DNA of 64,000 nt, from assembly GCA_015067315.1 (NCBI GenBank), contig SVMR01000002.1, forward strand, positions 62,001-126,000, read 5' to 3'. The translations under genes and the position numbers were made by a program. Shown here piece by piece: positions 38,689 through 48,870 of the stretch. A model generated the notes under the pieces. That model searched no databases. It saw only the letters and a list, made by a program, of their open reading frames with translations, and had not been told where the DNA came from. This stretch comes from Oscillospiraceae bacterium (GTDB lineage: Bacteria; Bacillota; Clostridia; Oscillospirales; Ruminococcaceae). Numbering within the stretch: position 1 is the stretch's first letter; every line of letters starts with the position of its first letter.

Positions 38689-39464
38689 CAAAAACAGTTC
38701 TCATAACCGGCGCTTCTTCCGGAATAGGAAAAGAATTTGCAAAAATATTTTCCAAAAAAGGCTTTAACGTAATCCTTGTTGCAAGAAGCGAAGAAAAACT
38801 CGGCAAAATTAAAGATTACCTTACCCAAAAATACGAAAACAACGTAGTTTATTACGTAAAAGACCTTACCGCGGAAAACGCAGTAAAAGAACTTTATGAT
38901 GAGGTAAAATCCGACGGATATCCGGTGGATTATCTTATAAACAACGCAGGATTCGGCAGCAACCACGGATATATCGAAACAGATTATGAAGTGCACGAAA
39001 ATATGGTAAAGCTCAATGTGCTTTCTCTTATGGAACTTTGCCATTGCTTCGGAAAAGATATGTGCGAACGAAAAAGCGGAAAAATCCTGAACGTTGCATC
39101 CATAGCCGCTTTTTCCGCCGGACCTTATATGTCCGTTTATTATGCAACAAAGGCTTTTGTTCTTTCCCTTTCCGAAGCTCTTTCGGAAGAATTTTCAGAA
39201 TACGGCGTTTCCGTAACCTGCCTTTGCCCCGGACCCACGGAAACAAACTTCGGCGCCGTTTCCGATTTCGGAGAATCCAACGCATTCAGATATCTCGGGG
39301 TTGCAAAAGCTTCCGACGTTGCAAAAATCGGATATAAAGCGATGATGAAAGAAAAATCTCTTGTTTTCTCCGGTTTTAAAGTTAAATTCATGGCTTTTCT
39401 TACAAGAATCACTCCCCGTTCAATCAATACAAGTTTTTCAAAATTCATGAACAAGCATAAATAA
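38685..39464 (+). CDS. SDR-family oxidoreductase
   Basis: VLITGASSGIGKEFAKIF, LINNAGFG, MSVYYATKAFV. Confidence 0.92.
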   Translation: MTKTVLITGASSGIGKEFAKIFSKKGFNVILVARSEEKLGKIKDYLTQKYENNVVYYVKDLTAENAVKELYDEVKSDGYPVDYLINNAGFGSNHGYIETDYEVHENMVKLNVLSLMELCHCFGKDMCERKSGKILNVASIAAFSAGPYMSVYYATKAFVLSLSEALSEEFSEYGVSVTCLCPGPTETNFGAVSDFGESNAFRYLGVAKASDVAKIGYKAMMKEKSLVFSGFKVKFMAFLTRITPRSINTSFSKFMNKHK

Positions 39465-39505
39465 ACAATAAATTGCCTGTAAAGTAAAATGATATTACAT
39501 ATCAA

Positions 39506-39535
39506 AAAAAGCCCGCATTGGCGGGCTTTTTTAAT
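39506..39535. terminator. Bidirectional terminator
   Basis: aaaaaaGCCCGCattgGCGGGCttttttaa. Confidence 0.8.
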
Positions 39536-39547
39536 ATATGGTTTTAA

Positions 39548-40780
39548 TTATTCAAAAAATCTTTCACCAAGACCGTATTCATCAACAACAAAGTCCATAT
39601 CTTTGTCGCCACGTCCGGAAAGGCAGACGAGAATTGAACCCGTGTCGTGTTCTCTTGCGTATTTCATAGCGTAAGCAACCGCATGGGAGCTTTCCACAGC
39701 GGGAATAATTCCTTCAAAGCGGCAGAGTTTATAGAAAGCTTCCATCGCCTCTTCGTCGCTTATCTGAACGTAATTTACCCTGCCGACGTCACGGAGGAAT
39801 GCGTGTTCCGGACCGACGGAAGGATAGTCGAGTCCGCTTGCAATGGAATAAACCGGGCTTGGGTTGCCCTCGTCATCCTGGAGAAGATAGCTGTTGAATC
39901 CGTGAAGAATACCGGGTTTTCCGTATGCCATGGAAGCGGCATGATCGCCAACCGCAGAACCTCTTCCGAGAGGCTCAACTCCATATATATCAACCGGATC
40001 GCCGAGGAAAGGAACAAACATACCGATGGAGTTTGAACCGCCGCCGACGCATGCGGTAACCGCGTCGGGCATGATTCCTGTCATTTCAAGGAACTGTTCT
40101 CTTGCTTCAATTCCTACTATGGACTGGAAATCACGAACCATTTTCGGGAACGGATGGGGACCTACAACGGAACCGATGCAATAAATAGCATCTTTATACT
40201 CGTTCATATATGCCTCAAAGGCGGCGTCCACAGCCTCTTTAAGGGTTTTAAGTCCTTTTGTGACCGGAATTACGTTTGCGCCGAGAAGTTTCATTCTGGT
40301 AACGTTAGGAGCCTGTTTTTCAATATCAACTTCGCCCATATAAACGTCGCATTCAAGACCGAAATAGGCGGCAGCGGTTGCGATTGCAACGCCGTGCTGA
40401 CCTGCGCCGGTTTCGGCAATGAGTTTTTTCTTGCCCATATATTTTGCAAGAAGACCCTCGCCCATGCAGTGGTTCAGTTTATGAGCACCGGTGTGGTTAA
40501 GATCTTCCCTTTTAAGATAGATCTGGCATTTGCCGAGATGGTTGGAAAGTCTTTCGCAATGATAAACCGGAGTTGCTCTTCCCTGGAATTCTTTTCTGAT
40601 TCTGCGAAGTTCGTTGATAAACTGCGCGCTGTGGCAGATTGTTTCATAAGCATCGTTGATTTCCCTAAATGCCGGAACAAGTTCATCCGGAATAAACTGT
40701 CCGCCGAAATCCCCGAAAAATCCTTCTTTATTGGGGTAATCTTTAAGATAACGGTCAAAATCTTTATATGTCATATTCAT
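39548..40780 (-). CDS. trpB: Tryptophan synthase beta subunit
   Basis: [61 protein letters not shown]. Confidence 0.95.
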   Translation of the reverse strand: MNMTYKDFDRYLKDYPNKEGFFGDFGGQFIPDELVPAFREINDAYETICHSAQFINELRRIRKEFQGRATPVYHCERLSNHLGKCQIYLKREDLNHTGAHKLNHCMGEGLLAKYMGKKKLIAETGAGQHGVAIATAAAYFGLECDVYMGEVDIEKQAPNVTRMKLLGANVIPVTKGLKTLKEAVDAAFEAYMNEYKDAIYCIGSVVGPHPFPKMVRDFQSIVGIEAREQFLEMTGIMPDAVTACVGGGSNSIGMFVPFLGDPVDIYGVEPLGRGSAVGDHAASMAYGKPGILHGFNSYLLQDDEGNPSPVYSIASGLDYPSVGPEHAFLRDVGRVNYVQISDEEAMEAFYKLCRFEGIIPAVESSHAVAYAMKYAREHDTGSILVCLSGRGDKDMDFVVDEYGLGERFFE

Positions 40781-40870
40781 TTTAGCTGTTTCCTTTCAAA
40801 ATAAATTTGTTATAAAGCAAAAATTATTTTAAAATGTGCCATCGTTTCATGATAATTCCTCCAAAATAAA

Positions 40871-41135
40871 AAAACGCCTTTGTCCCCCATTAAAACAGGA
40901 CAAAGACTTCAAAAAAATCTCTGCGGTGCCACCTGAATTGGCAAAAGCCCACTTTATCGGATACTGACATATCCTTCCGGTCTGATAACGGTCCGGCGCC
41001 GACAGCCATTACTTGCAAAAAACTGCTTTCCTGCTGTCCTCATGAGTCCATTCGCTTTCATTAAGGTTACGGAATTTCCACCAGCATCCGCTCTCTTTAA
41101 GCCAACCTGAAAGTTACTATTCTCAATCATCGGTT
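40871..41135 (-). promoter_or_regulatory. T-box riboswitch, Trp (UGG) specifier, upstream of trpB
   Basis: T-box core AGGTGGCACCGCAG (reverse strand of 40921-40934); specifier UGG in GCGAAUGGACUC (41048-41050 revcomp); terminator TTTGTCC...GGACAAA (40879-40904) with U-tract. Confidence 0.92.
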
Positions 41136-41274
41136 TAAAATATTATATATAATATATACCACCGAATAACACTTTTGTCAAGTAAATCGCTAAAATAATT
41201 TTGTATTGAAATTTATATTATTTCGGCTATAATAAATATAAATTTACCGAACAGGCTTTTTTAAGGAGTACATA

Positions 41275-41796
41275 ATGTTATTAAAAACAAATAGGCTAAC
41301 TATAAGACATATAGAACCCGGTGATTGGAAAAATATAAAAAAAATATGGCAGGATTTTAATAATTCTCCCTTTTCCCAATATGATATGCCGCATAACACG
41401 GATGACGAAGACGTTAAAAACAGAATTTCAAAATGGGCCAACGCAAGCAAAGGTTTTGAGCATATTTTCTTTGCCGTCTGTCTTGAAGAAATTGTTATCG
41501 GTTTCTTTTCTTTCAATATCCGCGAAGATTCCCATGAACTCGGATATTGCTTCAGTTCCGCATATCAGGGAGAAGGTTATGCAAAAGAAAGTCTTAAAGC
41601 TTTAATTGAATATCTTCCTGAAATCGGAATAAAAAAGCTTTCCGCCGGTACTGCGATTAATAACGTCCCTTCCGTTTCCTTTCTGAAATCTTTGGGTTTC
41701 GTTTTGACCGGAACCGAAAAAGTATCTTTTTATAAAAACGAAGAAGGAAACGATATTGTGTTCGAAGGCGGAAAATTTGAACTAAACATAGAATAA
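41275..41796 (+). CDS. GNAT-family N-acetyltransferase (RimJ/RimL type)
   Basis: LLKTNRLTIRHIEPGDW, ELGYCFSSAYQGEGYAKESLKALIEY. Confidence 0.9.
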   Translation: MLLKTNRLTIRHIEPGDWKNIKKIWQDFNNSPFSQYDMPHNTDDEDVKNRISKWANASKGFEHIFFAVCLEEIVIGFFSFNIREDSHELGYCFSSAYQGEGYAKESLKALIEYLPEIGIKKLSAGTAINNVPSVSFLKSLGFVLTGTEKVSFYKNEEGNDIVFEGGKFELNIE

Positions 41797-41808
41797 AAGC
41801 ATTAAAAA

Positions 41809-41835
41809 AAGCGGTGCTCATTTTGAGCACCGCTT
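41809..41835. terminator. Bidirectional terminator with CGGTGCTCA inverted repeat
   Basis: AAGCGGTGCTCA ttt TGAGCACCGCTT. Confidence 0.85.
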
Positions 41836-41847
41836 AAATTATGTAAC

Positions 41848-42708
41848 TTATGCTTTGAGGTCAAGACCGGAAGCTTTTTTGTCATACATCTGTTTGCAAA
41901 GTTCTGCAATGTATGCGCCTGCTTCTACCGGAGGAGTACCTGCTTTATGGATGTTGGAAACTACGGTACGGTTTGCTTCCGGAATGCCGGGATAGCCGCC
42001 ATATACGCAGTATGCGGAGAGAGAGCTGGAAGTTGCAAGTCCGGGTCTTTCACCAAGAAGGATTACGGTTACTTTTGCGCCGAGAATCTGTGCAACGGAG
42101 TCTTCTGCGCCAACACGACCATATTTTACAAAGAAAGGAGTACCGACTTTAAGACCGGTTGCTTTAAGACCGTTATAGATTGCGGGAAGAACTGCGTCGA
42201 TGTTTGCTTCAACTGCGGAAGAAGAAAGTCCGTCGGAAACAACGATCTGTACGTCGGGTTCTGCAATACAGTCTTTTTTGATCTGTGCGGCGGTTTCTTC
42301 GTCGAAGATACGGCCAAGGTCAGGTCTGGTAAGATAGGTTTCTTTGCTGTCGCATTTGGTCTGATAGGTTTTGAGGTTGTTTCTTTCAAGATATTCTTCA
42401 TGAACATCGTTGAAAACTGCGTCCATTGCAGCAGCGTTGTCTGCGCGGACACGAAGAGTTGTTCTGGTAAGAGGACGGGGACCTGCTCTCCAAACGCCAA
42501 GACGTGCGTCGGTTTTAGCTTTGATTCTCATATACTCTTCTTTGTTATAAGGATTGGGAATGTTGAATTCCTCTCTGAGGCTATATGCGGAGATGTCTTC
42601 TACCTCTCCGTCACATTCGCATTTGCACTCACATTTAGGAGCTGCTTCGCCCTGAGTAGCCTGTGCGATAGCTTCACGGATGATTTTCATAAGTTCGGTA
42701 TCGTTCAT
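41848..42708 (-). CDS. eutC: Ethanolamine ammonia-lyase small subunit
   Basis: ARLGVWRAGPRPLTRTTLRVRADNAAAMDAVF; VVSDGLSSSAVEAN; GERPGLATSSSLSAY. Confidence 0.95.
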   Translation of the reverse strand: MNDTELMKIIREAIAQATQGEAAPKCECKCECDGEVEDISAYSLREEFNIPNPYNKEEYMRIKAKTDARLGVWRAGPRPLTRTTLRVRADNAAAMDAVFNDVHEEYLERNNLKTYQTKCDSKETYLTRPDLGRIFDEETAAQIKKDCIAEPDVQIVVSDGLSSSAVEANIDAVLPAIYNGLKATGLKVGTPFFVKYGRVGAEDSVAQILGAKVTVILLGERPGLATSSSLSAYCVYGGYPGIPEANRTVVSNIHKAGTPPVEAGAYIAELCKQMYDKKASGLDLKA

Positions 42709-42728
42709 TATAATTGCAGCCTCCTTTC

Positions 42729-44099
42729 TTATTTAGCAAAGAACATGGATGCGTCGCCTGCACGTTCGCCAAGACGGCCTTCTTCGTCGAGGATGCCCAT
42801 CTTGATTGCCCATTTGTGGAATTCAGGCGCAGGTTTTCTGTGGCTGAGTTCACGCATGGTGTTGTCGTCATGGAAGGAAACGTCCTGATATGCGAGCATT
42901 ACGTCGTCGCCCATAGGAACGCCCATGTAATAGTTGCAGTTTGCTGCGTTAAGAAGCAGGCAAGCAATTTCCTGGTCGTCCTGGGTAATGCCGGTGTGGT
43001 TGGTGAAGCAAGGTGCCATACCCATAGGAAGACCGATGATTTTTGCCATAAAGTGGTCTTCAAGGTTGCCGCGGATCATTTCTTTACCGTCGTAAATGGT
43101 TTCCGGTCCAATGAATCCGGTAACGTTGTTTACGCCGAAAGGTTCGAAGTTACGTGCAAAACCGTAGGTACGTGCTTCAAGAGTCATTTCGTCTGCGCCT
43201 TCGTCGCAGTCGATAGACATTTCGGAACCTTGGCCGGTTTCGAAATAAAGTTTGTTCATACCGGTACCGTAGCATTCCTGTTTTGCAAGGTCATAAGCTT
43301 CGTTAAGAAGTGCTTTATCTACGCCGAAAGCTTCGCAAGCGCTTTGGGTACCTGCGATTGACTGGAAGAACATGGAAAGCGGTGCGCCTTCACGAACAGC
43401 CTGCATCTGGGTGGTTACGTGAGAAAGAACGGAAATCTGGGTAGGAATATCCCACTGATCTTTGAAATCGCGGAGTGCATGGGAAATTCTCTGGGTGGTT
43501 TCAACGGTATCTTCTACGGGGTTGATGCCGAAGCAAAGGTCACCGGAACCGAAAGAAACGGCTTCCTGAACACCGAGAACGATGGTTTCGGGATCGTCGG
43601 TGCTGGAGTTGCACTGTGCACGGAAGGAAAGAGTTCCGGGAAGACCGATCTGGGTTTCGCAGCGGGTAGGTCTGCAGCATTTGCTTGCGCCGTAGATAAG
43701 GTCGGAAGCGGAGCAGATTTTTGCGACTGCTGCAACGGTTTCACCGATCCAGGCATAGCTTGCACGGTAAAGATCGTTGGTAGTGGTCTTGTGGTCCATG
43801 ATCCACTCACGAACTTCGGCAATGGTATAGTTTTTGAACTGATCATACATGCGTTTGTTCATGGAGTCGATCTCAACTCTGGTAACCTCGTCTTTTTCGT
43901 AAGGAACGACGGGGTTTTCGGTGATGTCTTTAACGGTAAGCTCGCTGAGAACTACTTTTGCCGCAATTTTTTCGGAAACAGTTTCCGGAGCAATTCCGAG
44001 ATATCTGTCGCCGGATTTCGGCTCGTTGGCTTTTGCGAGAACGTCTTTGACATCACGGAATTCATAAGTTTTTCCGTTAAGTCTGGTTTTCAGTTTCAA
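42729..44099 (-). CDS. eutB: Ethanolamine ammonia-lyase large subunit
   Basis: SGDRYLGIAPETVSEKIAAK; RCETQIGLPGTLSFRAQCNSSTDDPETIVLGVQEAV. Confidence 0.95.
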   Translation of the reverse strand: MKLKTRLNGKTYEFRDVKDVLAKANEPKSGDRYLGIAPETVSEKIAAKVVLSELTVKDITENPVVPYEKDEVTRVEIDSMNKRMYDQFKNYTIAEVREWIMDHKTTTNDLYRASYAWIGETVAAVAKICSASDLIYGASKCCRPTRCETQIGLPGTLSFRAQCNSSTDDPETIVLGVQEAVSFGSGDLCFGINPVEDTVETTQRISHALRDFKDQWDIPTQISVLSHVTTQMQAVREGAPLSMFFQSIAGTQSACEAFGVDKALLNEAYDLAKQECYGTGMNKLYFETGQGSEMSIDCDEGADEMTLEARTYGFARNFEPFGVNNVTGFIGPETIYDGKEMIRGNLEDHFMAKIIGLPMGMAPCFTNHTGITQDDQEIACLLLNAANCNYYMGVPMGDDVMLAYQDVSFHDDNTMRELSHRKPAPEFHKWAIKMGILDEEGRLGERAGDASMFFAK

Positions 44100-44163
44100 G
44101 GTGAAAACTCCTTTCCGTTTTCCGCAAAATGCAGAAAACTGGTTAATTTATATTTTCCGTTTT

Positions 44164-44216
44164 TATGTGAAACCACGTCCCAAAACATCTCCGAATCTCG
44201 GACGCAATTTCACATA
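44164..44216 (-). promoter_or_regulatory. Long hairpin in eutB 5' leader
   Basis: Arms TATGTGAAA/TTTCACATA and CGTCC/GGACG, with an alternative TCCGA-gat-TCGGA hairpin. Confidence 0.5.
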
Positions 44217-44347
44217 TTTACGTAATATATAAGCGGACATACTACCCCACTTATACTATATTAGTATATACAAGATAGCAAATTTTGTCAATTATTTGTC
44301 ATTTCTTTTCTTTAAAAAAATGAAGTTTTATTTTTATATATATTGAC

Positions 44348-44382
44348 GAAAAAAGCTCTCCTTTCCGGAGAGCTTTTGTTTT
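44348..44382 (-). terminator. Terminator downstream of typA
   Basis: aaaaAGCTCTCCtttccGGAGAGCTtttg. Confidence 0.7.
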
Positions 44383-44391
44383 TCATAAAAA

Positions 44392-46266
44392 TCAATCGGT
44401 ATTCTTTTTGAAACGTGCTTTCATTCTCATGTTGTTATCAAGAATCTTTTTGCGGATTCTGATATTTTTCGGAGTTACTTCAAGAAGCTCGTCGTCTTTA
44501 AGGAATTCGATGGAAGCTTCAAGGCTCATTCTCTTGAAAGGAACAAGACGGAGAGCATCGTCGGAACCGGAAGCGCGGGTGTTGGTAAGATGTTTGGTTT
44601 TGCAAACGTTAACAGCAATGTCTTCCGCTTTCGGAGAAGAACCGACAACCATTCCTTCGTAAACAGGAACGCCGGGTCCGATGAAGAGCTGACCGCGCTC
44701 CTGGGCGTTGAAAAGACCGTAAGTAATGGATTCGCCGGTTTCGAAGGAAATAAGGCTTCCGGTTGCGCGGCGCTGAATATCGCCTTTATAGGGCTCATAG
44801 CAATCGAAAACAGAACTCATAATGCCTTCGCCTTTTGTATCGGTCATGAATTCGTTTCTGTAACCGAAAAGTCCGCGCGCGGGAATCTTGAATTCAAGAC
44901 GCATGCGGCTTCCGAAGGGAGCCATTTTTGTAAGTTCGCCTTTTCTGTTGCCCATTGCGGACATAATGTTGCCTACGCAGTCTTCCGGAACGTCGATTGA
45001 AAGAAGTTCGATCGGTTCGTGGAGTTTTCCGTTGATGGTTTTATAAAGAACCTTCGGGGTGGAAACCGCAAATTCATATCCTTCGCGGCGCATGGTTTCG
45101 ATAAGAATGGAAAGATGCATTTCGCCGCGTCCGCAAACGGAGAATTTATCGGTAGTGTCGGTATCGGAAACGCGGAGAGAAACGTCTTTAAGAAGTTCTC
45201 TGTAAAGTCTTTCGCGAAGCTGACGGCTGGTTACAAATTTGCCTTCTCTTCCGGCAAAGGGGCTGTCGTTGACGCAGAAAGTCATTTCAACGGTAGGTTC
45301 GCTGATTTTTACGAAAGGAAGAGCTTCAACCGCTTCGGGAGCGCAGACGGTATCGCCGATGTAAATATCGGAAATACCGCTGAGGCAGACGATATCGCCA
45401 ACGGAAGCGCTTTCGCAGGGTTCTTTTGCAAGACCTTCAATCTGATAAAGGGTTGCGATTCTTCCTTTATAGTCAGCTTTTTCATTGTGGTAATCGGTGA
45501 TGACAACATCTCTGTTGGGGGTGATGCGTCCGCGTTCAACTCTGCCGATACCGATTCTTCCGACATATCCGTTATAGTCGATGGAAGAAACGAGCATCTG
45601 AAGAGGGCCTTCCTCGTCGCCTTCCGGTGCGGGAATATGGTCAAGAATTGTATCGAAGAGAGGTTTAAGATCCTTGCCTCTTGTATAAGGATCGAAAGAA
45701 GCGGTGCCTTCTCTTCCGGAGCAGAAAAGCATCGGGCTTTCAAGCTGTTCTTCGGAAGCATCAAGATCAAGGAGAAGTTCAAGAACTTCGTCGCCGATTT
45801 CGTCAAGTCTTGCGTCGGGTTTGTCAACTTTGTTGACAACAACGATTACGGGATGGTTGAGTTCAAGAGCTCTCTGGAGAACAAATCTGGTTTGGGGCAT
45901 CGGACCTTCCGCTGCGTCAACAAGAAGAATTACGCCGTCAACCATTTTAAGAACACGTTCAACTTCGCCTCCGAAGTCTGCGTGTCCGGGGGTATCGATA
46001 ATATTGATTTTAACACCGTTATAATGAACGGAAGTGTTTTTTGCAAGAATGGTAATGCCTCTTTCGCGTTCAAGGTCGCCGGAGTCCATAACGCGGTCTT
46101 CAACAACCTGGTTATCACGGAAAGTACCGCTCTGTTTGAGCATTTCGTCAACAATGGTGGTTTTGCCGTGGTCAACGTGGGCAATAATCGCAACGTTTCT
46201 TAAATCTTCACGAATCAAAATTTTTTCTTCCTTCCTTGCGGGATTGTTCCCGGAATAAATAAACAT
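44392..46266 (-). CDS. typA: Translational GTPase TypA/BipA
   Basis: AIIAHVDHGKTTIVDEMLKQSG, GHADFGGEVERVLKMVDG; true start probably TTG near 46218. Confidence 0.93.
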   Translation of the reverse strand: MFIYSGNNPARKEEKILIREDLRNVAIIAHVDHGKTTIVDEMLKQSGTFRDNQVVEDRVMDSGDLERERGITILAKNTSVHYNGVKINIIDTPGHADFGGEVERVLKMVDGVILLVDAAEGPMPQTRFVLQRALELNHPVIVVVNKVDKPDARLDEIGDEVLELLLDLDASEEQLESPMLFCSGREGTASFDPYTRGKDLKPLFDTILDHIPAPEGDEEGPLQMLVSSIDYNGYVGRIGIGRVERGRITPNRDVVITDYHNEKADYKGRIATLYQIEGLAKEPCESASVGDIVCLSGISDIYIGDTVCAPEAVEALPFVKISEPTVEMTFCVNDSPFAGREGKFVTSRQLRERLYRELLKDVSLRVSDTDTTDKFSVCGRGEMHLSILIETMRREGYEFAVSTPKVLYKTINGKLHEPIELLSIDVPEDCVGNIMSAMGNRKGELTKMAPFGSRMRLEFKIPARGLFGYRNEFMTDTKGEGIMSSVFDCYEPYKGDIQRRATGSLISFETGESITYGLFNAQERGQLFIGPGVPVYEGMVVGSSPKAEDIAVNVCKTKHLTNTRASGSDDALRLVPFKRMSLEASIEFLKDDELLEVTPKNIRIRKKILDNNMRMKARFKKNTD

Positions 46267-46354
46267 AAAAAACGGACAGTTCCCCGTTTTGTCAATCGTG
46301 GGAAATGCCCGTTATTGGACAAATCTCTTAAAGTCTGTCGTTTGGACTTTTTTA

Positions 46355-46597
46355 TCAGTCCGGAAGATCTTCGGTGGGAAGATCGAGATTTTCAAGAAGT
46401 CTGCGGAGTTCGCCGAGTTCTTCAGCGGTAAAGGTAAGACCTTTTGCCATTCTGCTGTGGTCGGGAGCCCATTCGCGAATGTCATATTTTGCGGGACGGT
46501 CGTTCCAGCTTACGAGGTTGAGTTCTTTGGTCCAGCCGCGGGAGTTTTCGGAAATAACGCCGCATTCTTCGGTGATTTTATAAGTGATTTCAGGCAT
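46355..46597 (-). CDS. YdbC/PC4-like ssDNA-binding family protein
   Basis: GWTKELNLVSWNDRPAKYDIREWAPDHSRMAKGLTFTAEEL. Confidence 0.85.
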   Translation of the reverse strand: MPEITYKITEECGVISENSRGWTKELNLVSWNDRPAKYDIREWAPDHSRMAKGLTFTAEELGELRRLLENLDLPTEDLPD

Positions 46598-46819
46598 GTC
46601 AGTTTCCTCCAATGAAGTTTTATATTTTGCGCTTTTATATATAATATATTATAATTATAATATTTATTTTTGCAATATCATTTTTCAAAAAATTTGTATT
46701 TTATTTTTGTTTTTTCAAAAATTTTTTTATATTTCTAAAAATTTCCCCTTTCCGGCATATTCTGCATAGTATATTTTGCGTACAAAAACGCGCAATAACA
46801 AATCTGGGAGACTGATAAT

Positions 46820-47002
46820 ATGGAAAATATCGGCAGCATGAATCCTGTTCCAAACTGCGAACCGGCTCCGGGAGTGCTTGCAATGGCAAAAGTTGCAATG
46901 CAGCCCTGGTGTCAGGTTTATGACGGTTCAACGGCTCTCAGCAGAGGAACTCTCTTCCCTGCTCTCGATTTGCCCTATCTCGGCAGAAAGGCAACGGAAT
47001 GA
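46820..47002 (+). CDS. cotJA: Spore coat associated protein CotJA
   Basis: GVLAMAKVAMQPWCQVYDGSTALSRGTLFPALDLPYLG; first gene of cotJABC. Confidence 0.9.
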   Translation: MENIGSMNPVPNCEPAPGVLAMAKVAMQPWCQVYDGSTALSRGTLFPALDLPYLGRKATE

Positions 47003-47253
47003 ACGAACGCAAAACTCTTCTTTCAAGAATTGCAACCTGTGATTTTATCCTTGCGGAAACCTCGCTTTTTCTTGACACCCATCCGAATTGCGCGGAGGCG
47101 CTTGCTTTTTATAAAAAGCATCTCGAAATGAGAAAAAAAGCCGCCGAAGAATATTCCGAAAAATTCGGAATGCTCCGCCATGAGGATTATAACGGACAGA
47201 ATACATGGCAATGGACCGAAGGTCCCTGGCCCTGGGAATATGAGGAGGCGTGA
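46999..47253 (+). CDS. cotJB: Spore coat protein CotJB
   Basis: TCDFILAETSLFLDTHPNCAEALAFYKKH...W..GPWPWE. Confidence 0.9.
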   Translation: MNERKTLLSRIATCDFILAETSLFLDTHPNCAEALAFYKKHLEMRKKAAEEYSEKFGMLRHEDYNGQNTWQWTEGPWPWEYEEA

Positions 47254-47256
47254 TTT

Positions 47257-47859
47257 ATGTGGATTTATGAAAAGAAACTTCAGCATCCTGTAAAAATTGC
47301 AAAAACCGACCCCGCAATGGCAAAAATCATAATCACACAGCTTGGCGGTCCCGACGGCGAACTCGGCGCTTCAATGCGCTATCTTAACCAAAGATACGCA
47401 ATGCCCAACGACAAAGTTAAAGCCGCTTTAACGGATATCGGCACCGAGGAGCTTGCCCATATGGAAATGATCGCGAGCATTGTTCATCAGCTCACAAGAA
47501 ATCTTTCCATGAGCGAAATTGAAAAAAGCGGTTTCGCGCCCTATTTTGTGGACCATACTGTTGGCATCTACCCTGTTGACGCAAACGGAGTTCCCTGGAG
47601 CGCCGCCACAATCCAATCCACCGGCGACCCCATTGCCGATCTTCACGAAGATATGGGCGCCGAACAGAAGGCAAGAAAAACCTATGACAACATCCTCAAT
47701 CTTTGCGACGATCCGGATGTCCGGGACGTTATAAAATTCCTCCGCGAACGGGAAATTGTTCATTACCAGCGTTTCGGCGAAAGCCTTGAACACATTCTCG
47801 ACGGACTTGATAAACGCAATTATTATGCCTTTAACCCGGCATTTATTCCGAAAAAATAA
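47257..47859 (+). CDS. cotJC: CotJC / manganese catalase family protein
   Basis: MWIYEKKLQHPVKIAKTDPAMAKIIITQLGGPDGELGASMRYLNQRY; GTEELAHMEM. Confidence 0.93.
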   Translation: MWIYEKKLQHPVKIAKTDPAMAKIIITQLGGPDGELGASMRYLNQRYAMPNDKVKAALTDIGTEELAHMEMIASIVHQLTRNLSMSEIEKSGFAPYFVDHTVGIYPVDANGVPWSAATIQSTGDPIADLHEDMGAEQKARKTYDNILNLCDDPDVRDVIKFLREREIVHYQRFGESLEHILDGLDKRNYYAFNPAFIPKK

Positions 47860-47928
47860 TTTTCAGACAGCAAAACAGCCGTAAAGCTTTTAAGCTTTAC
47901 GGCTGTTTTTTTAATTACGATAACTGAA

Positions 47929-48870
47929 TTATCTCTGTCCTTTGTCGTAAGGAATACCTTCTGCTTTAGGTGCTCTGGATTTTTTGGAAGTGAATGCAAG
48001 AACGATAAGGCAGATGATATAGGGCAGCATATTATATACGGAACCCGGAATGTTGAGAGCAACAAGGAACGGGAATCCGAAGAAAACGTTGGAAAGTGCA
48101 CGGAAGAAACCGAAAATAAGCGCAGCCATTGCAATTTTGGTAGGTTTCCACTGACCAAAGATCATAACAGCAAGAGCAAGGAATCCGAAACCTGCAACAC
48201 CGTTTTCAAATTTCCATTCGGAAACACCGGAAAGGATATAGCAGATACCGCCGAGACCGCCGAACATACCGGAAATAAGAACGCCTGCCCAACGCATTTT
48301 ATAAACGTTGATACCAACACTGTCTGCTGCCTGAGGATGTTCACCGCAAGCCATAAGACGAAGACCGAATTTAGTCTTATAAAGTGTGATATAAGCAGCT
48401 ACAACGCCGATAACAGCAATAAGCATAAACCAGTTGAATTCAAAGCTTCCGATGTTAACAATGAAAGCTTTCTTTTCTTCAACGTACTGAATGGTGGAAG
48501 AAACGTCGTCGGGGTTTGCTGCGGTGTTGATTGCTTTTACAGCAACGGTTGCGCCTGCGGTACCGAGCATATTAAGTGCGGTACCGACGATGGTCTGGTT
48601 TGCCTTAAAGTTGATGCAGGCAACACCGAGCAGCGAAGAATATGCAACACCGAAAATAATTGCCGCAAGAAGAACGCAAAGGATAAGCGGAAGAGGTCCG
48701 AAGCTGTCGGGAGCATATCTCATCATAAGAGCGCCGCCGAGAGCGCCGATTACCATGATACCTTCAAGACCGAGGTTGATAACGCCGGAATGTTCCGCAA
48801 AGCAACCGCCGAGAGCGACAAGCGCAAGAACCGATGCGAAAATTAATGTGTACTGAATAAGTAAAATCAT
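47929..48870 (-). CDS. Nucleoside ABC transporter permease (NupQ-like)
   Basis: GGCFAEHSGVINLGLEGIMVIGALGGA. Confidence 0.9.
   Translation of the reverse strand: MILLIQYTLIFASVLALVALGGCFAEHSGVINLGLEGIMVIGALGGALMMRYAPDSFGPLPLILCVLLAAIIFGVAYSSLLGVACINFKANQTIVGTALNMLGTAGATVAVKAINTAANPDDVSSTIQYVEEKKAFIVNIGSFEFNWFMLIAVIGVVAAYITLYKTKFGLRLMACGEHPQAADSVGINVYKMRWAGVLISGMFGGLGGICYILSGVSEWKFENGVAGFGFLALAVMIFGQWKPTKIAMAALIFGFFRALSNVFFGFPFLVALNIPGSVYNMLPYIICLIVLAFTSKKSRAPKAEGIPYDKGQR

Noticed and set aside
45019-46203. 394-aa + strand ORF
   Set aside because: Antisense of typA.
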